Shown here in pieces: positions 12,080-23,193 of a stretch of 64,000 nt of DNA. The translations under genes were made by a program, and so were the position numbers. Under the pieces are notes generated by a model. The model saw nothing but the letters and a program-made list of their open reading frames with translations, did not search any database and was not told where the DNA came from. The stretch is from NCBI GenBank assembly GCA_023014335.1, contig JAECYW010000011.1:372001-436000 (forward strand), written 5' to 3'. How positions within the stretch are numbered: position 1 is the first letter of the stretch; each line of letters starts with the position of its first letter. Origin of the DNA: Galerina marginata (lineage: Eukaryota > Basidiomycota > Agaricomycetes > Agaricales > Galerinaceae).

Positions 12080-13729
12080 ATGGCGGGACTTGGACAACTC
12101 TCAGTCGAACTGCACACCGAAATTTTGCGACACGCTCTTCTTTACTCTCGTCGGCCCACTCGTTTCTCCACCCCGCTGCAGCCCACCTTGGAATGGATTG
12201 ACGACCCACGCGACCGCGGAGGCTTCCCATTCAACGCTGCGTTAACTTGCAGTTTTTGGCGCGACATCCTAGCGTGCATCCCGGAATGCTGGACGCGACT
12301 TGTGTTCGACGTGACCGCCGACCCCTTTCCGATTCTCAGCGCGTTCACGTGGACGAATTCGCTCCAGGACATCGAAGTATTCATCGTCACGAGTGCCATG
12401 GAATCAGTGGAGGTGGAGAAGGCTCTTGAAAAGGAGCGGGTCAAGGCTGTCGTAGATGCTCTACAACCCCATATCCATCGCTGCAGCTCAATAGTTGTCG
12501 ATGTAATGCACGAGGCGTCCCTTCCTTCCTCCCTCATCTTCTTCACTCAAAACGCTCCACATCTACACACCCTCACTCTCAAATTCCGCGAAAGGGAACG
12601 GGAAGACAATGATGAAATCTACGGGCATCGTATAAAAGCCTTTCGAATCCCCGATCCCAAGCTCGCCACATCGTTCCCGAGACTCCATAAAGTCACGATG
12701 TATGGCGAAGGATTTTTTGAGCTATGCATGTTCGACGGTGCTGACGAATGGTTGAAGGAGTTGAAAACCTCCAAAGATTTGCACCTTCATCTTGCACGTT
12801 TCCGATTCCTTCATGACCTCGAAGAGGACGACTACATCACGGTAGCCGATTTAACGTTAAGCCTTTCCAAGCTTAGGCATCTCCAATCGCTGCACCTGCA
12901 GGATGTCAGACTGGAATACACAGACCCGCCTTACCCCGAAATGGCATTCGTGACTTCCGGTCTCCTACATGAACTCGACCTTTCAGACCTCCATTTCGAG
13001 GATATTTCAAAGGACTTCTTATCTGAATTTTTCATCACTGCCCCCTGCTACGGCGAAAGGACGACCTTCACGCGATGTGCAATTCCCAGGATTTCTCAGC
13101 CGAGCTGTGGTTGCATCTTAACACTCGACAGCATCATACCCGACGAGATCGTAAATGACGACGGTTTTCGAGAACAAAGTCTCCATCGCATTTTGGTTGG
13201 ATGGGGAGGAACGGACTTGTTCATACGTTCTTGCCCTTCATTTAATGACGATGTCTTGCGGTGGCTGGGTCATGAAGTGGACTACACCCCCTTCCAGCTG
13301 CTGTCCGAGGAGCCATTCGAAGCGGAGCCCATCGTTTATTATAGCTCATTCCGAAAGGAACCGCTGAAGACGTTCCCTTCGGAGAGCGTAACGAGTTTAA
13401 TGATCGACGATTGCGACAACTATTCCTTGGAGAAACTTAAGGGACTCGTCGAGGCTCGGAAGAAAGCTTCAGCTCAAGAGGACATCGACCACCCCGACTT
13501 GGATCCTGCAATAGGAGATGCAGTAAAAGGAGAGCTAGAGCGCATCATGTTTCGCGGGCGACATCCGAAGTTCACTGAAAGGGACATAGAATGGATTAAT
13601 ACAGGGAAAGTATCGAAGACCTATCCCGGCCGCGATTTAAAGTTGCAGTTCTTGGACGACGATGGGCACGTTGTCGACAACCTTAACATAACTGTTGCCT
13701 TTCCGTGCAACAGATCGTTTTATTATTAA
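12080..13729 (+). CDS. F-box-like / LRR-type protein
   Basis: An intronless gene of 549 residues. The start is an ATG 80 nt after a CT-rich leader, and the N-terminus LGQLSVELHTEILRHAL carries the LP-x-E-(I/L)-L pattern of an F-box-like motif, here degenerate. It continues into NAALTCSFWRDILACIPECW, the usual C-x-x-W-R end of that motif. The rest has the leucine-rich spacing seen in agaric F-box proteins (LRHLQSLHLQDVRL, LLHELDLSDLHFE). Such proteins act as substrate adaptors of SCF ubiquitin ligases, and agaricomycete genomes hold dozens to hundreds. Substrate unknown. It is tail-to-tail with the kinase-like gene, 275 bp apart. Confidence 0.75.
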   Translation: MAGLGQLSVELHTEILRHALLYSRRPTRFSTPLQPTLEWIDDPRDRGGFPFNAALTCSFWRDILACIPECWTRLVFDVTADPFPILSAFTWTNSLQDIEVFIVTSAMESVEVEKALEKERVKAVVDALQPHIHRCSSIVVDVMHEASLPSSLIFFTQNAPHLHTLTLKFREREREDNDEIYGHRIKAFRIPDPKLATSFPRLHKVTMYGEGFFELCMFDGADEWLKELKTSKDLHLHLARFRFLHDLEEDDYITVADLTLSLSKLRHLQSLHLQDVRLEYTDPPYPEMAFVTSGLLHELDLSDLHFEDISKDFLSEFFITAPCYGERTTFTRCAIPRISQPSCGCILTLDSIIPDEIVNDDGFREQSLHRILVGWGGTDLFIRSCPSFNDDVLRWLGHEVDYTPFQLLSEEPFEAEPIVYYSSFRKEPLKTFPSESVTSLMIDDCDNYSLEKLKGLVEARKKASAQEDIDHPDLDPAIGDAVKGELERIMFRGRHPKFTERDIEWINTGKVSKTYPGRDLKLQFLDDDGHVVDNLNITVAFPCNRSFYY

Positions 13730-14004
13730 TGCCGAGCACAAGTCTACTCAGACTCTACTGTGATATAATAATCCTTCTGATGTTCTACATACTCTCCAGA
13801 CTGTTTGCACCTATCTTTATATTACCGATAATGCTTGGAATCGAACGAAAGTTACTAAAACAATAATGCTATGCTCCAGATACCTAAACGTCACGGTGAG
13901 TGATGAGGTCAATCATGATGATTCCAGGAAAAAAGAGACACAATTACAGGTATCACTGATACACGCTCGATGACGTTCGACTTCCATCCTGCTGCAGTTA
14001 TTAT

Positions 14005-15038
14005 TTACGATGTAATTCCTGCCACAAATCGACTTACCAAATCCGCATCCGAGATCGCAAACCCAGGTCTGAAGAAGGAAGTTATCTTCGAGGCTTGGTC
14101 TTGGGATTCCCTTGCATATCTAAGCCTGTCAACAACGTCAGCGCTGATCTCAATCAAGGTAATAGCACACCTACCAAGTCTCGGGTCACTCGTCATCTGC
14201 AAGACCGCGCTAACGCGTGCCATCGAATACGCGTTGTGGTAGTGATTGCCGACCCAATCCAAGTACTCAGCCACGCTGGACATAAAAGGATCGTGACCCT
14301 TCCTAAGCGAAAAGCTGGCGAAGGACTCTGGGAGCACTCCGATATCGCTAAAGTCGAGCATGCAGACCCTCCCGTCGGTGTCGATCCCAAAATTACAGCT
14401 GTCCATGTGGGACTGCGTGAAGATCACCGGGTCTGAGAGGAAATGCATCGCTGGTGACCGCCCTCTTGGGGGAATCAGGAGGAGTGCCTAGTTCGAGAAT
14501 TGAGAGATGATCCAGATCAGTGGGGGAAAAACCAGTTTGCGATGGAATTCGAACAGGGCCAAGAACGTACCCGGTTCATGTAGTTCTGCAATGCCTGCAC
14601 GCTCGAGAAGCGGTGTGGAGCCTCGTAGTCTTTGAAAACTCGATGGCCGGGGAATCCGCCTCCTACCGAGCCGAGGGTGAGACCAGAGGGGGGTGGGACG
14701 CGGCGGAGCCACTGTATAGCTTGCGCGACGGCTTCGGGGGCGGTATCGGCGGGCGTTATGGCGTCGATGCGCTCGCTGACCAGGTATGCCCGTCCCCTCA
14801 TCTGAAAGTAGGCCACGGCCCGGGGAATGCGGGGTGCGCTTTCGTCGCTCATTGCTTGGTTGAAGAGATACTCTTGTGTTTTGAATGCTGATTCTATAAT
14901 TTCATGGGTGTCATATTTGACGAACCACGGTCCGAACTCGACGCAGCGATGAGAGTAGGGGCCGAAGCGGCGTGCGGCTTTGTGCTGCTCGCAGAGCTGG
15001 CTGATTGCTTCCTGATCGGAGGGTGTGAGAGAGGACAT
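14005..15038 (-). CDS. APH-like (aminoglycoside phosphotransferase fold) kinase
   Basis: Two exons, 15038..14571 and 14487..14005, join in phase 0 to give 316 residues. The start MSSLTPSDQEAISQL follows a probable 34-nt intron in the 5' leader (GTAAGT to CTATAG, about 15050-15083). The fold shows a nucleotide-lobe region with FGPWFVKYDTHEIIESA, a hinge-like RAYLVSERID, the catalytic loop SHMDSCNF (H-x-D-x-x-x-N) and the metal-binding VCMLDFSDIG that replaces DFG. This family phosphorylates small molecules in bacteria. The fungal members, numerous in agarics, have unknown substrates. All key residues are present, so activity is plausible. Confidence 0.75.
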
Positions 15039-15523
15039 GGCGAAGTTCACTATAGCAAGAAATGAGTAACTGCAGGAACTTACGAAGCAGTATACCTGCA
15101 TAGGAGTCGGGGCAATGAATGCTAAGCGCTACACACGGATGAGACAGACTGAGAGTTGGCAGTGAGAGACATGACGGGGTACTTTGTCAGCTTCCCAGCG
15201 CGTGATACCGCGATCACTCAAATTATCGGCCACAAATCAAAGAACAAGCTCCATTGTGATACGCATGGAGGCGAACTTCTGAATACTTTACCGCTGAAGG
15301 TTTTGGAAACCTAACTATCTACCAGACCTACAGTAACCTCCACGGAATGACTCAAATAGTTTGACGAAGCTCGGATGGACCTTTCGACGCTTAAGTCTAA
15401 GGGTATCGTCCACCCCGACCTAGATTATGAGGGCGGGGATTATGTTCAGATACTGGAGGAAATTAATAGTGCACTACTTACATTCCTCTGTACTACGCTC
15501 GTTCCGAAGAGACGCGATTTAAA
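15039..15523. other. intergenic, nothing seen
   Basis: This lies between the 5' end of the kinase-like gene and the 3' end of the F-box gene, both minus strand. No coding frame, RNA gene or repeat is supported. Confidence 0.4.
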
Positions 15524-17031
15524 TTAAAGTAACCATTCAACTGGGACGCCAAACCTATCAACCTCCCATCCACTCAGCCGATACTCCTTCCAAACCTCTT
15601 CCAACTGCTTCACCTGGCCCCATATCCTCTTCCTATTCATCATTGAATCCGAAGCGTAGCAAGCTCTCACAAACGAGATCCACGGAAAATCTGATCGCCC
15701 AAAGAGGGCGTGGCAGTCGTTTGTCCACGATTGATATTCATATTTCGGACCGTCGGGAAGGAAGGACGATAACGCTTTGTGCGCCTCGTAGGTTTTGTCG
15801 AACATGGGAGTTACAGGTCGGAGCCAAAACAAACATCCGGATGGAGAGAGTGACATCTCTTTTATCGCGGAATTGAGAAAGGAATCGTTGGTGAGGATGT
15901 TGTAGACTGTTTTCGTTGTCGCAGCCAAGGTTAAGTAAGTCTGAATGCTATCGATGTAGCTGATGATGTGGAAGAATAGTTCATTCGGCAACATCTCCAT
16001 TAAATGCAATCGATCTGAAGTGACGGAAAAATTTCTATGCGAGGCATCATACCCACTCAACGGGGATGGCCATCTTTGGGGCTGTGTTAGGTTTATTCGG
16101 TGAGGAGAGAGATAGACTTTAATATCCTCACGAATTCGGAGCGTCAAATTTCCAGGAATCACAATCGCGCAGTATTGCGTCGAAGATACGTTGACGAGTA
16201 CTTTTACTGCGTATGGCAGCGGCGGTGTATTTCGGTACCTTCAACCCGCGATGAAGGTAAGATTGTGTTCGTACCAGCGTGTTCTCTATGCCGCCATAGT
16301 CCATCCACTGTAGGGTTCCCGCCCCATTGACTGATAGAGTGAGCATAAGCTGCGTTTTGGTACTGAAATATACCCAACGTACCGCGTCCTCGTTTCCTGG
16401 AGTTTACGACCTCGTAGAGCTCCCCAGCAAAAGACAAAGACCCCGCTCTAGTGCTTGGTACAAATTGGCTTTGATCGATCCAGGCCTGGAGATAATGGAA
16501 GCATGCTTCTGAGAGGAAGAAGTCACCGAAGGAGTCACCGGAAAACGCAGTAGAAGAACTGCAAGACAAAGATTTGTGAAGTTTTGATTTGCGACCATCG
16601 CGGTTGCGATAGATGATGAAGTTGAAGTCCCCGCAACTTGACATCTCCACAACATGGGTCTTTACTTTTACACCATCTGGAATTCTCCGTCCCTCGCCGG
16701 ATTCCGTGTTGACAATCTGAGGTGGTATACCGTTCTTCTTGTGGAAGTGCCCTACTGCAACACAGGTGGTAAAGCCCTCCCAATTCCATGGTCGTCCGTA
16801 ACGAGGCGAATCAAGGGTGAGGGCGTCCCGGAGACGCTCCACTAGTGCATCTTTTTCGAACTGTAGATCCGCAAGAATTGATGGATCGTGTTTGATGAGT
16901 TTATCTGCAAGGTCTTGGGCACCGAATTCTGGAGAAGGATAGATCTTTCTGGGTGGATTCGGGGAGATGCCGCAGAGTATGCATAATTCGTCCCAATCTT
17001 TCATATTGTCCGTTGGAGTCGGTGATATCAA
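15524..17031 (-). CDS. F-box domain protein with C-terminal F-box
   Basis: Four exons join in phase: 17031..16374, 16330..16132, 16081..16062 (20 nt) and 16014..15524, giving 455 residues. The N-terminal part (WDELCILCGISPNPPR) and the block ending ILRDCDSWKFDAP match the arrangement of an agaricomycete family in which a Cys-containing N-domain precedes an F-box. The F-box itself is LMEMLPNELFFHIISYIDS, read from exon 4. The tiny third exon is needed to keep frame between the DAPNS block and the F-box, and its flanking introns (50 and 47 nt, with a CTAAC branch site in the first) are canonical. The start may be the first Met or the one nine codons later (MKDWDEL). It is presumably an SCF adaptor, substrate unknown. 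Confidence 0.7.
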
Positions 17032-18666
17032 AGAGAGAAAGCCTTTGGGCTATAGGAGTACGCGACGGAGTACACTTCAGTGCGAAATCTAAACGCCTTG
17101 CGGAGGAGTGGCAAAGATGAGAGCCGTCATTTGTTAATTTGCGTGTGAACGTGTCGACTCACGTGAGGCCTCTAATTTTTAATGGATCTTTTCCCTTCAT
17201 TTGCGCATGGTTTCGACCAAGTTTCAACAAGCTCTCCCCAACAACCTTTTACTAATTTTGGCAGTCAAAGTTGCCTATATGGCTTTTTGGTTTTTTTGCA
17301 TGTCAACAGAACCCATACCGTTTAAACTTTAACATTCACCACCGCGTCTACAATGTTTTTCAGCGTCTGAGATCTGAGTTTTCAGGGATGAAAGCTGATA
17401 AAAAATTGGATACTTGTTTGTCTTATGCAAGCCCTTCGTTGGCGTTGCTAAGTCGTTATGGACCGTCGCTATTTAGACGCTGACCCATTTTATTAGCGCC
17501 TTCTTTGAAACGAAACCTTTACTCTGTAGGCAATTCTCTCGGATGAAGAAAGACGTGCTTTGTCAATGTACATCAGATATAATCGACCTACAACGATGGA
17601 TACGTGGGTGGAGTACGTCTACTATGGCTCTCGCGTAATTCGTGCTTTGATTTGGTGCTGGCGGTGTTAACATGATCTTCACCTGAAGGGGAATTGGGGT
17701 GGATAGAGTATAACCAACAAGCGCAAGTGCTCCAAGATTTTGACAGACAGGCTCTTGTCAAGCTGAAATACCGCTGTTTACGAAAGCGTGAAGGCGCGTA
17801 GTTAGGAGGAAAGTCGACCTGACCTATATTTTAGGTTCTATTCGTACTTGATGAATTTATCTACACGCTCCATCTTCCTAGTCATCATAGAACTCGATCC
17901 ATATGCATTGCAGGTAAGGGAACGCATGGACACTCCAAGAGGATAATATGAACGATAAGTCGAGTTACGATTATAAGCGCTGTTTGTAATTTTTTCGGTA
18001 TAACGAAACATCAGGGGCCAGGATGTACGGATATTAATAGCGAGAAAAGACTGATCTTTTCGTATGCGAGAGCCAATCGACATACATAATGGGTTCTCGG
18101 TGTGGACTTCGCCGTGGTGATTCCCTCTTTTCTCTGGTACCAACTACATAGCAAAAGGATGAGGATTATGAGCGTCAATGCTACTAATTTCGTGTATTCA
18201 CAGGGTCCGTGTTGTCGGACACCCCGCCCTCCTTCTTCAACGGTGTGCACCAAACGCGATGGATATCAGGAACATTAATATTAATATTCAAAATGAGATC
18301 GCCTATCGCCCAAATCACAGCTTACCTGTCTTGATTCCCATCCGTCGGTCTTGATCTGTACCGGTTAGTACCGAAGAATTCGTTGAAGTTCATGCGCGGT
18401 TTATGGCAAGGAAGAAGTAGTCCAGATAAGATAAGATCTGCTTAGCATGACGTGTCTCTGGCCCCGGTCCACGCAAACCTGGTCCGCGATCCCAGTCCCT
18501 GAGGAGAGGAACTCAATTTAGTCCTAGATCACATGATCTGCTAATTCGCTTAATTTATTCGAAATCGCAAAAAGCTTCCACCGCTTTCCAACTTCCATCC
18601 AGCTCGACTGACTGAGGACTCAGAGTCATATCCTCCCTCTCCTTCCTTCAAACACAGGCGCACGGG
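17032..18666. other. intergenic, nothing recognised
   Basis: AT-richer sequence with only short frames. The divergent genes on either side probably share part of it as promoter. No tRNA, repeat or element was identified. Confidence 0.4.
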
Positions 18667-20015
18667 ATGGCGTCTGTATTCAGGCTCTTCGCGTGCTGCT
18701 TCAGCTTCAATCTGCAACGGCGGCGCTCTCCTGACTCTGTAAGTCGCTTTGTCTTCGAATTTCCAATTTCTCGTGTGATGGGGTGAATCAAGGCTGAATG
18801 CTGTCGTTGACATTGCAGGAACCAACTGACGAGCGTTCGCACCTTATTCCAGCGACTGCTGACCCGCCGCCGTGAGTGGGCTATGTTCTTGAGGAAAGCA
18901 AGTGTTTCTAGATGACGTCGTTCTTCCCTGCACGCCCTGTAGCTCGTCCCCGAATGCTTTCGTCGTGGACCAACAAAAGTGGAAAGAGAGAATGTCGAGC
19001 ATCGTTCGCTCAAAAGAAGGGTACGTTCTCCTTCCTTCTCTGCACCCCCACGATGCCGTTGCTAACCCAAGCCAACAGGAAGATGGTCAACGTGAACGCA
19101 CGCCTGCCTTTCAACCTACACAACAAAAAGCTCTCCGTCACCATCGACAGCCACAGCCACGCCTCCTTCGGTTCCTCCTCCCGCTCCGCCTCGACCTCTA
19201 CGACGCACAGACCGTCACTCAACCTCGCGTTCTCCCCGCTCTCCGGGTCGACGCCACACTCTTCCTCTGGCTCGGGGTCAGGCTCGGGGCTAGGTCACGC
19301 ACAAGCGCACGTAGGAGCTCCCCTAACGACGTCTCCCGCGGTTTACACACAACCCTCCCGCTCCTCCTCTATGGCCTCGCGCTCGACGTCTGCACTCGAG
19401 CAGGTACACGAGGATGAGTACGAGGATGAGCATGAGCATAGTTCAGATAAGTCTATTCTCCGACCGACGATCCTCAACCTCCGACTTGTGCGCGGGCCTG
19501 CAAAGCCTGCTCGTTCTCGTGAAGCAGGTGCAGGGTCTGACGCGGCGGCTACCAGGCGCGGGCGGGCGAAGCGGAAGGCCGGGGAGAATGAAGGGGAAGA
19601 TGGCGCGGAGGTAGGAGCGGAGAGCGAAGGGGTGATCACTACCCCCGCATCTACCCACCACAGCCGAAGTCGTCCTCCGCCCCTCGACACATCTCCATCC
19701 TCAGCTGCACCAGAAGCAACCGCTGCTACCACTGAAGAAGGACTCAGCACGTCCATAGGCAGCAACAGCAACTCGGGGTCAGAGGCGACGCCGCGGGTGC
19801 TGCAGTCGTCCATGGTCATCCCTTCGCCTGTTATCCCTTCGCCTGTTCATCCTACGTTTACGACGTCTGCGCCAATGACGGCACCGATATCGACCCCGAC
19901 CCCGATATCAACACCGATACCAATCCCGAACCCGACGCTCTCCATCTCGCCTGCGCCCACTATCCCCTTCAAGTTGCAGGATACGGGGCCGTTGGTCGTC
20001 AGCTGGGGCGACTGA
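18667..20015 (+). CDS. Ser/Pro-rich protein with N-terminal cysteines and an acidic dileucine motif
   Basis: Four exons join in phase: 18667-18738, 18819-18871, 18943-19020 and 19079-20015, giving 379 residues. The N-terminus MASVFRLFACCFSF has paired cysteines suited to palmitoylation but no Gly2 for myristoylation. ERSHLI fits the [DE]xxxL[LI] vacuolar/lysosomal sorting signal. The segment FVVDQQKWKERMSSIVRSK, then GKMVNVNARLPFNLHN, looks like the conserved core. The remainder is low-complexity Ser/Thr/Pro with acidic runs and TPTPISTP-type repeats, probably disordered. The layout (Cys-rich start, HLIP motif, short helical core) recalls LAMTOR1/Ragulator-type adaptors, but this is inference and the function is unknown. 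Confidence 0.65.
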
Positions 20016-21300
20016 ACAATTGACTCGAATTCGAATTGGTTTGACTGCCATACATATCCACCGATTTTCGTGCTACCGTCGCCTCCACTCCTGCGTTCTT
20101 TCCGCCTTGTCTAGCCCGAACCATGGCGCAGGATCGGGACAGATGCGTACCCTACCGGACCGATGACGGAATTGGCATGATGTGCTGCACGCTACATGGC
20201 CTGAGATGACGCGTTCTCCTCTCCTCTCCTCTCCCACATCCTACCACCTCGCTCTTCGTTCCTCGAGCTCAAAATAAAATATGCGTCATGCACCCATCCT
20301 CGTCCTCGGTGTTCTGGACCCGTTTCCGTTTCCGGTTCAGCGCACCGACCCACCTATCGTTCCGCGTAATGTTAATTCCATTCCAACGATGCTTCTATCC
20401 TATCCTAGGCCTATCCTATTTGCTATCGTGCTATCTTTGTATACTTGCTTACGCGCTTACGGCTCTTTCTTCTTGCTATCTGGGACGTTCCTTCCTTCCT
20501 TCCTTTTCTTTCCTTTCTATTTTCCATTTTTTCCTTCCTTCCTTCCCATTCTCGAGGCTCCTCTCGCATCGACGATCGTTTTCCTCCCTTCTGCCTTAAT
20601 CACACCCTCGTAGTAGGACCCTCGCAGTCCCACCCTCGCAGCCCCACTCATTCACGTTATGTCACGCATACATTCCATTTCGTCTCCTTCATCCACGTCA
20701 TCCTCATACCCCCGTCTGATACCGCATCCAAAGGACCTCTGTATATGCGCATTTGCACTTTCTTATCATCATCTACATCCTCATCATCCTCATCCTCATC
20801 CAAGTACATCCCCTCCATCTCGCTCTCAACGTTCTCATACAGACCACAGGCTACAAGCTCGCTCACACATCCATCTATGCACACATCTGTATTCGCTCCT
20901 TCTACGGGCGGAACAAAAGTACCAAGTACACACCCTTTTATGATCCCATTTGCCGGCTCCTTAGCCTCATTCCTTCCGTTCCTTTCCTTCTTGCCTCCGT
21001 TTCGAGCGCTCGAGCATTTTCCTCGGTCTCTTTGTTTCGTTTGTTCGCTTTGCTGTCCAACCCCCATACCACGTTCACGTAGTCGACTTATCGCATCCTA
21101 CATAATGACCCTTCGTCGGTTCTCGTTCTCGTACTTGATTCGTTCTTTCTTGATTGTAAGGTCCATATCATATTATGACCACGCCGGTAGCGAACGACGC
21201 CTAGGCAAATGCCTCGCTTGAATCCCGTCAACCTTGCGTGTTGGCGTCGACCTGTCATTACTTATACTCAGTACACAAGGTGCAACGCTACAGGATTTTC
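20016..21300. other. pyrimidine-rich 3' region with simple repeats
   Basis: It contains CTCTC repeats near 20218-20236, TTCC repeats near 20490-20545 and TCATCC repeats near 20765-20815. AAAATAAAAT at 20271-20280 could serve the upstream gene as a polyadenylation region. Overlapping Leu/Phe/Ser frames are composition artefacts. Confidence 0.45.
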
Positions 21301-21379
21301 GTGAGAAGCCCGATTGTAAGAGGCATTGAAACGGACAAATTATCGATACCTCTTTTTCCACTGTAGAGCGGTATAAATA

Positions 21380-21890
21380 ATTTAAAATCTTGATTCAATG
21401 AGGCAAAGAAATTTTGATGGCATCTCACATTGAGGCGAAGGCACGGAAATAGATCTGAAGTTTTCAATGAGGATTTTTCTTTGAGAAAAGAGGTGTTGAA
21501 AACATAATGTACATGAGGCCTCCAAGACTTCACGTTTTTAACCCCGATTTACCCCCTTTTGAAGACCGTGTGTAAACTTATACTTTTCAAGACCGCTTTC
21601 TTACCGTTTCCTTTGTTGATTTCAAATCGTCAATACCCCTTCGTCCCGAAATAGTTCAAATCTTGATCCTCGCTCGATCGTACCTTTGTCTCTATAGAAG
21701 ACTTCAAGTCTTTTCCCGAGAAATCCTTCAAGTTTTTAACGTCGCTTTCCTCGATCAAAAACCACCGATAAGAACTTCAAATATTATAAACGGATCTTAG
21801 TTCCCTTTGAGAACCGTTGAAGGTTTCATCTTTTTGATCAAGCACGATTTCAAAGTGTATTTAGTGCTCTAATTCATTCAAGACCTATTG
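21380..21890. repeat. region with recurrent TTCAA(A/G) words
   Basis: The word TTCAA followed by A, G or T recurs about ten times in 500 bp (for example ACTTCAAGTC, AGTTCAAATC, CCTTCAAGTT, ACTTCAAATA, CATTCAAGAC), mostly 20-50 bp apart. No unit length is fixed, so this is a weak motif cluster rather than a tandem repeat. From 21,890 to 23,193 nothing coding is recognised. Confidence 0.25.
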
Positions 21891-23193
21891 GATATTTGTC
21901 CATTTCTTTACCTCTTTATAGCATGTTTTCTAGGAAAATCCTACCCCCTTGCACCTTGTGGTATGAAGTCCGCGGGCGATTTCGTCACTTTTCAACCTAG
22001 CTTTAGGAAGAAATGACCTCTGGCCTTCCGAGTTTCCTGCAACCGCAGCAGTATAAGTCCATTGCCCAGCACCCAGTACTGCTACTCAGTACTCGGTAAT
22101 TATAACGCCCACCATCATTTTCTGCTTCATAGATCCTTCATGCACCGTCCCGTTCATGCCCGGACAATGAGGGTACAGCGAGTGGACTCTCAATCTGACA
22201 TAGACGGGGGGTTACAGTTTCTGGACTTTGGGACTTGTGGCCGTTGGTCGCTTGGGTCTTAGGCTCGGCTTTGTGGGCTCTCGAGTCCCAGTTCATTCTG
22301 TCATAGTCCCCAAAGTGCTCTGCAGCCGCAGCTGCGGTGTGAGGTGGAGTAATATGCGCTGGACAGCAAGGTCAGAGACACCCTCATCCGGTGTGAATCC
22401 ACTAGTTTCGGGGTTCGCTAGAAATGGCGGGTTGGGGAGTAGTACTTCCACGGGAATTAGAGCGCTTGATCAGGACAAAACCAGAGACCTCTCTTTTGAT
22501 ACGATTTCCGTTCTCAACGCTGACGTCCACTTCCAACCACAGGAATACTTACCTTGCTCTCGCAATGTATAGTACAGATCTACAGATCTCGACGCGCCGA
22601 CCGTAATTTATAATTTAGCGTCGAGTTAAACACAACTATTGGATACACTTTGCACGCTATGTTGGGTTGTTCTTCCCAGTGTCACTGGGATTCCAAAGCT
22701 TTTTCCAGCTAAACTGGTGGTCAACGGTTAGTAGCCATACGGGTAATTATAATCAGGAGATTCGCGGGTTTGAGAGTACCAGTTGGGCGGGAAATTTGAC
22801 CGCGTCTTCAAATCCCTGTCCTCGCCTCATAGAATAAACTATGTCACCTGGTTAGGTACCGGTTACCATATATTGAAATAACATGCTCAACGGATTTATA
22901 TAAATGGACGAGCACCTATCTGAGTCGAACGGATAACAGATCCAAAACAGATCGCCATGATACCACCCACCCTATTTTACCATAGCACAGGGACCAGCTA
23001 ATTTGACCGGTTAGTTAGTAAGTAATGCCTAAAACGTTAACATGTCGATGAGACTCAAGATACAGAATCTTTAATAGCCATTCCTCTCCCTTAATTGCCA
23101 AAAAATTGGCATTTCATTTGAACTTGTTAACCTTACACTTTGTAGTAGCCGGAATTACCCTGACACCAAGCTGCACATCAGGCGGTTGCCTTC

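Noticed and set aside
19343..19819. 158-codon minus-strand frame
   Set aside because: It is the antisense shadow of the GC-rich Ser/Pro-rich exon of the gene at 18667-20015.
20281..21221. Overlapping frames up to 258 codons on the plus strand
   Set aside because: Leu/Phe/Ser/Pro composition follows from CT-rich DNA and simple repeats. No domain, no splice structure.
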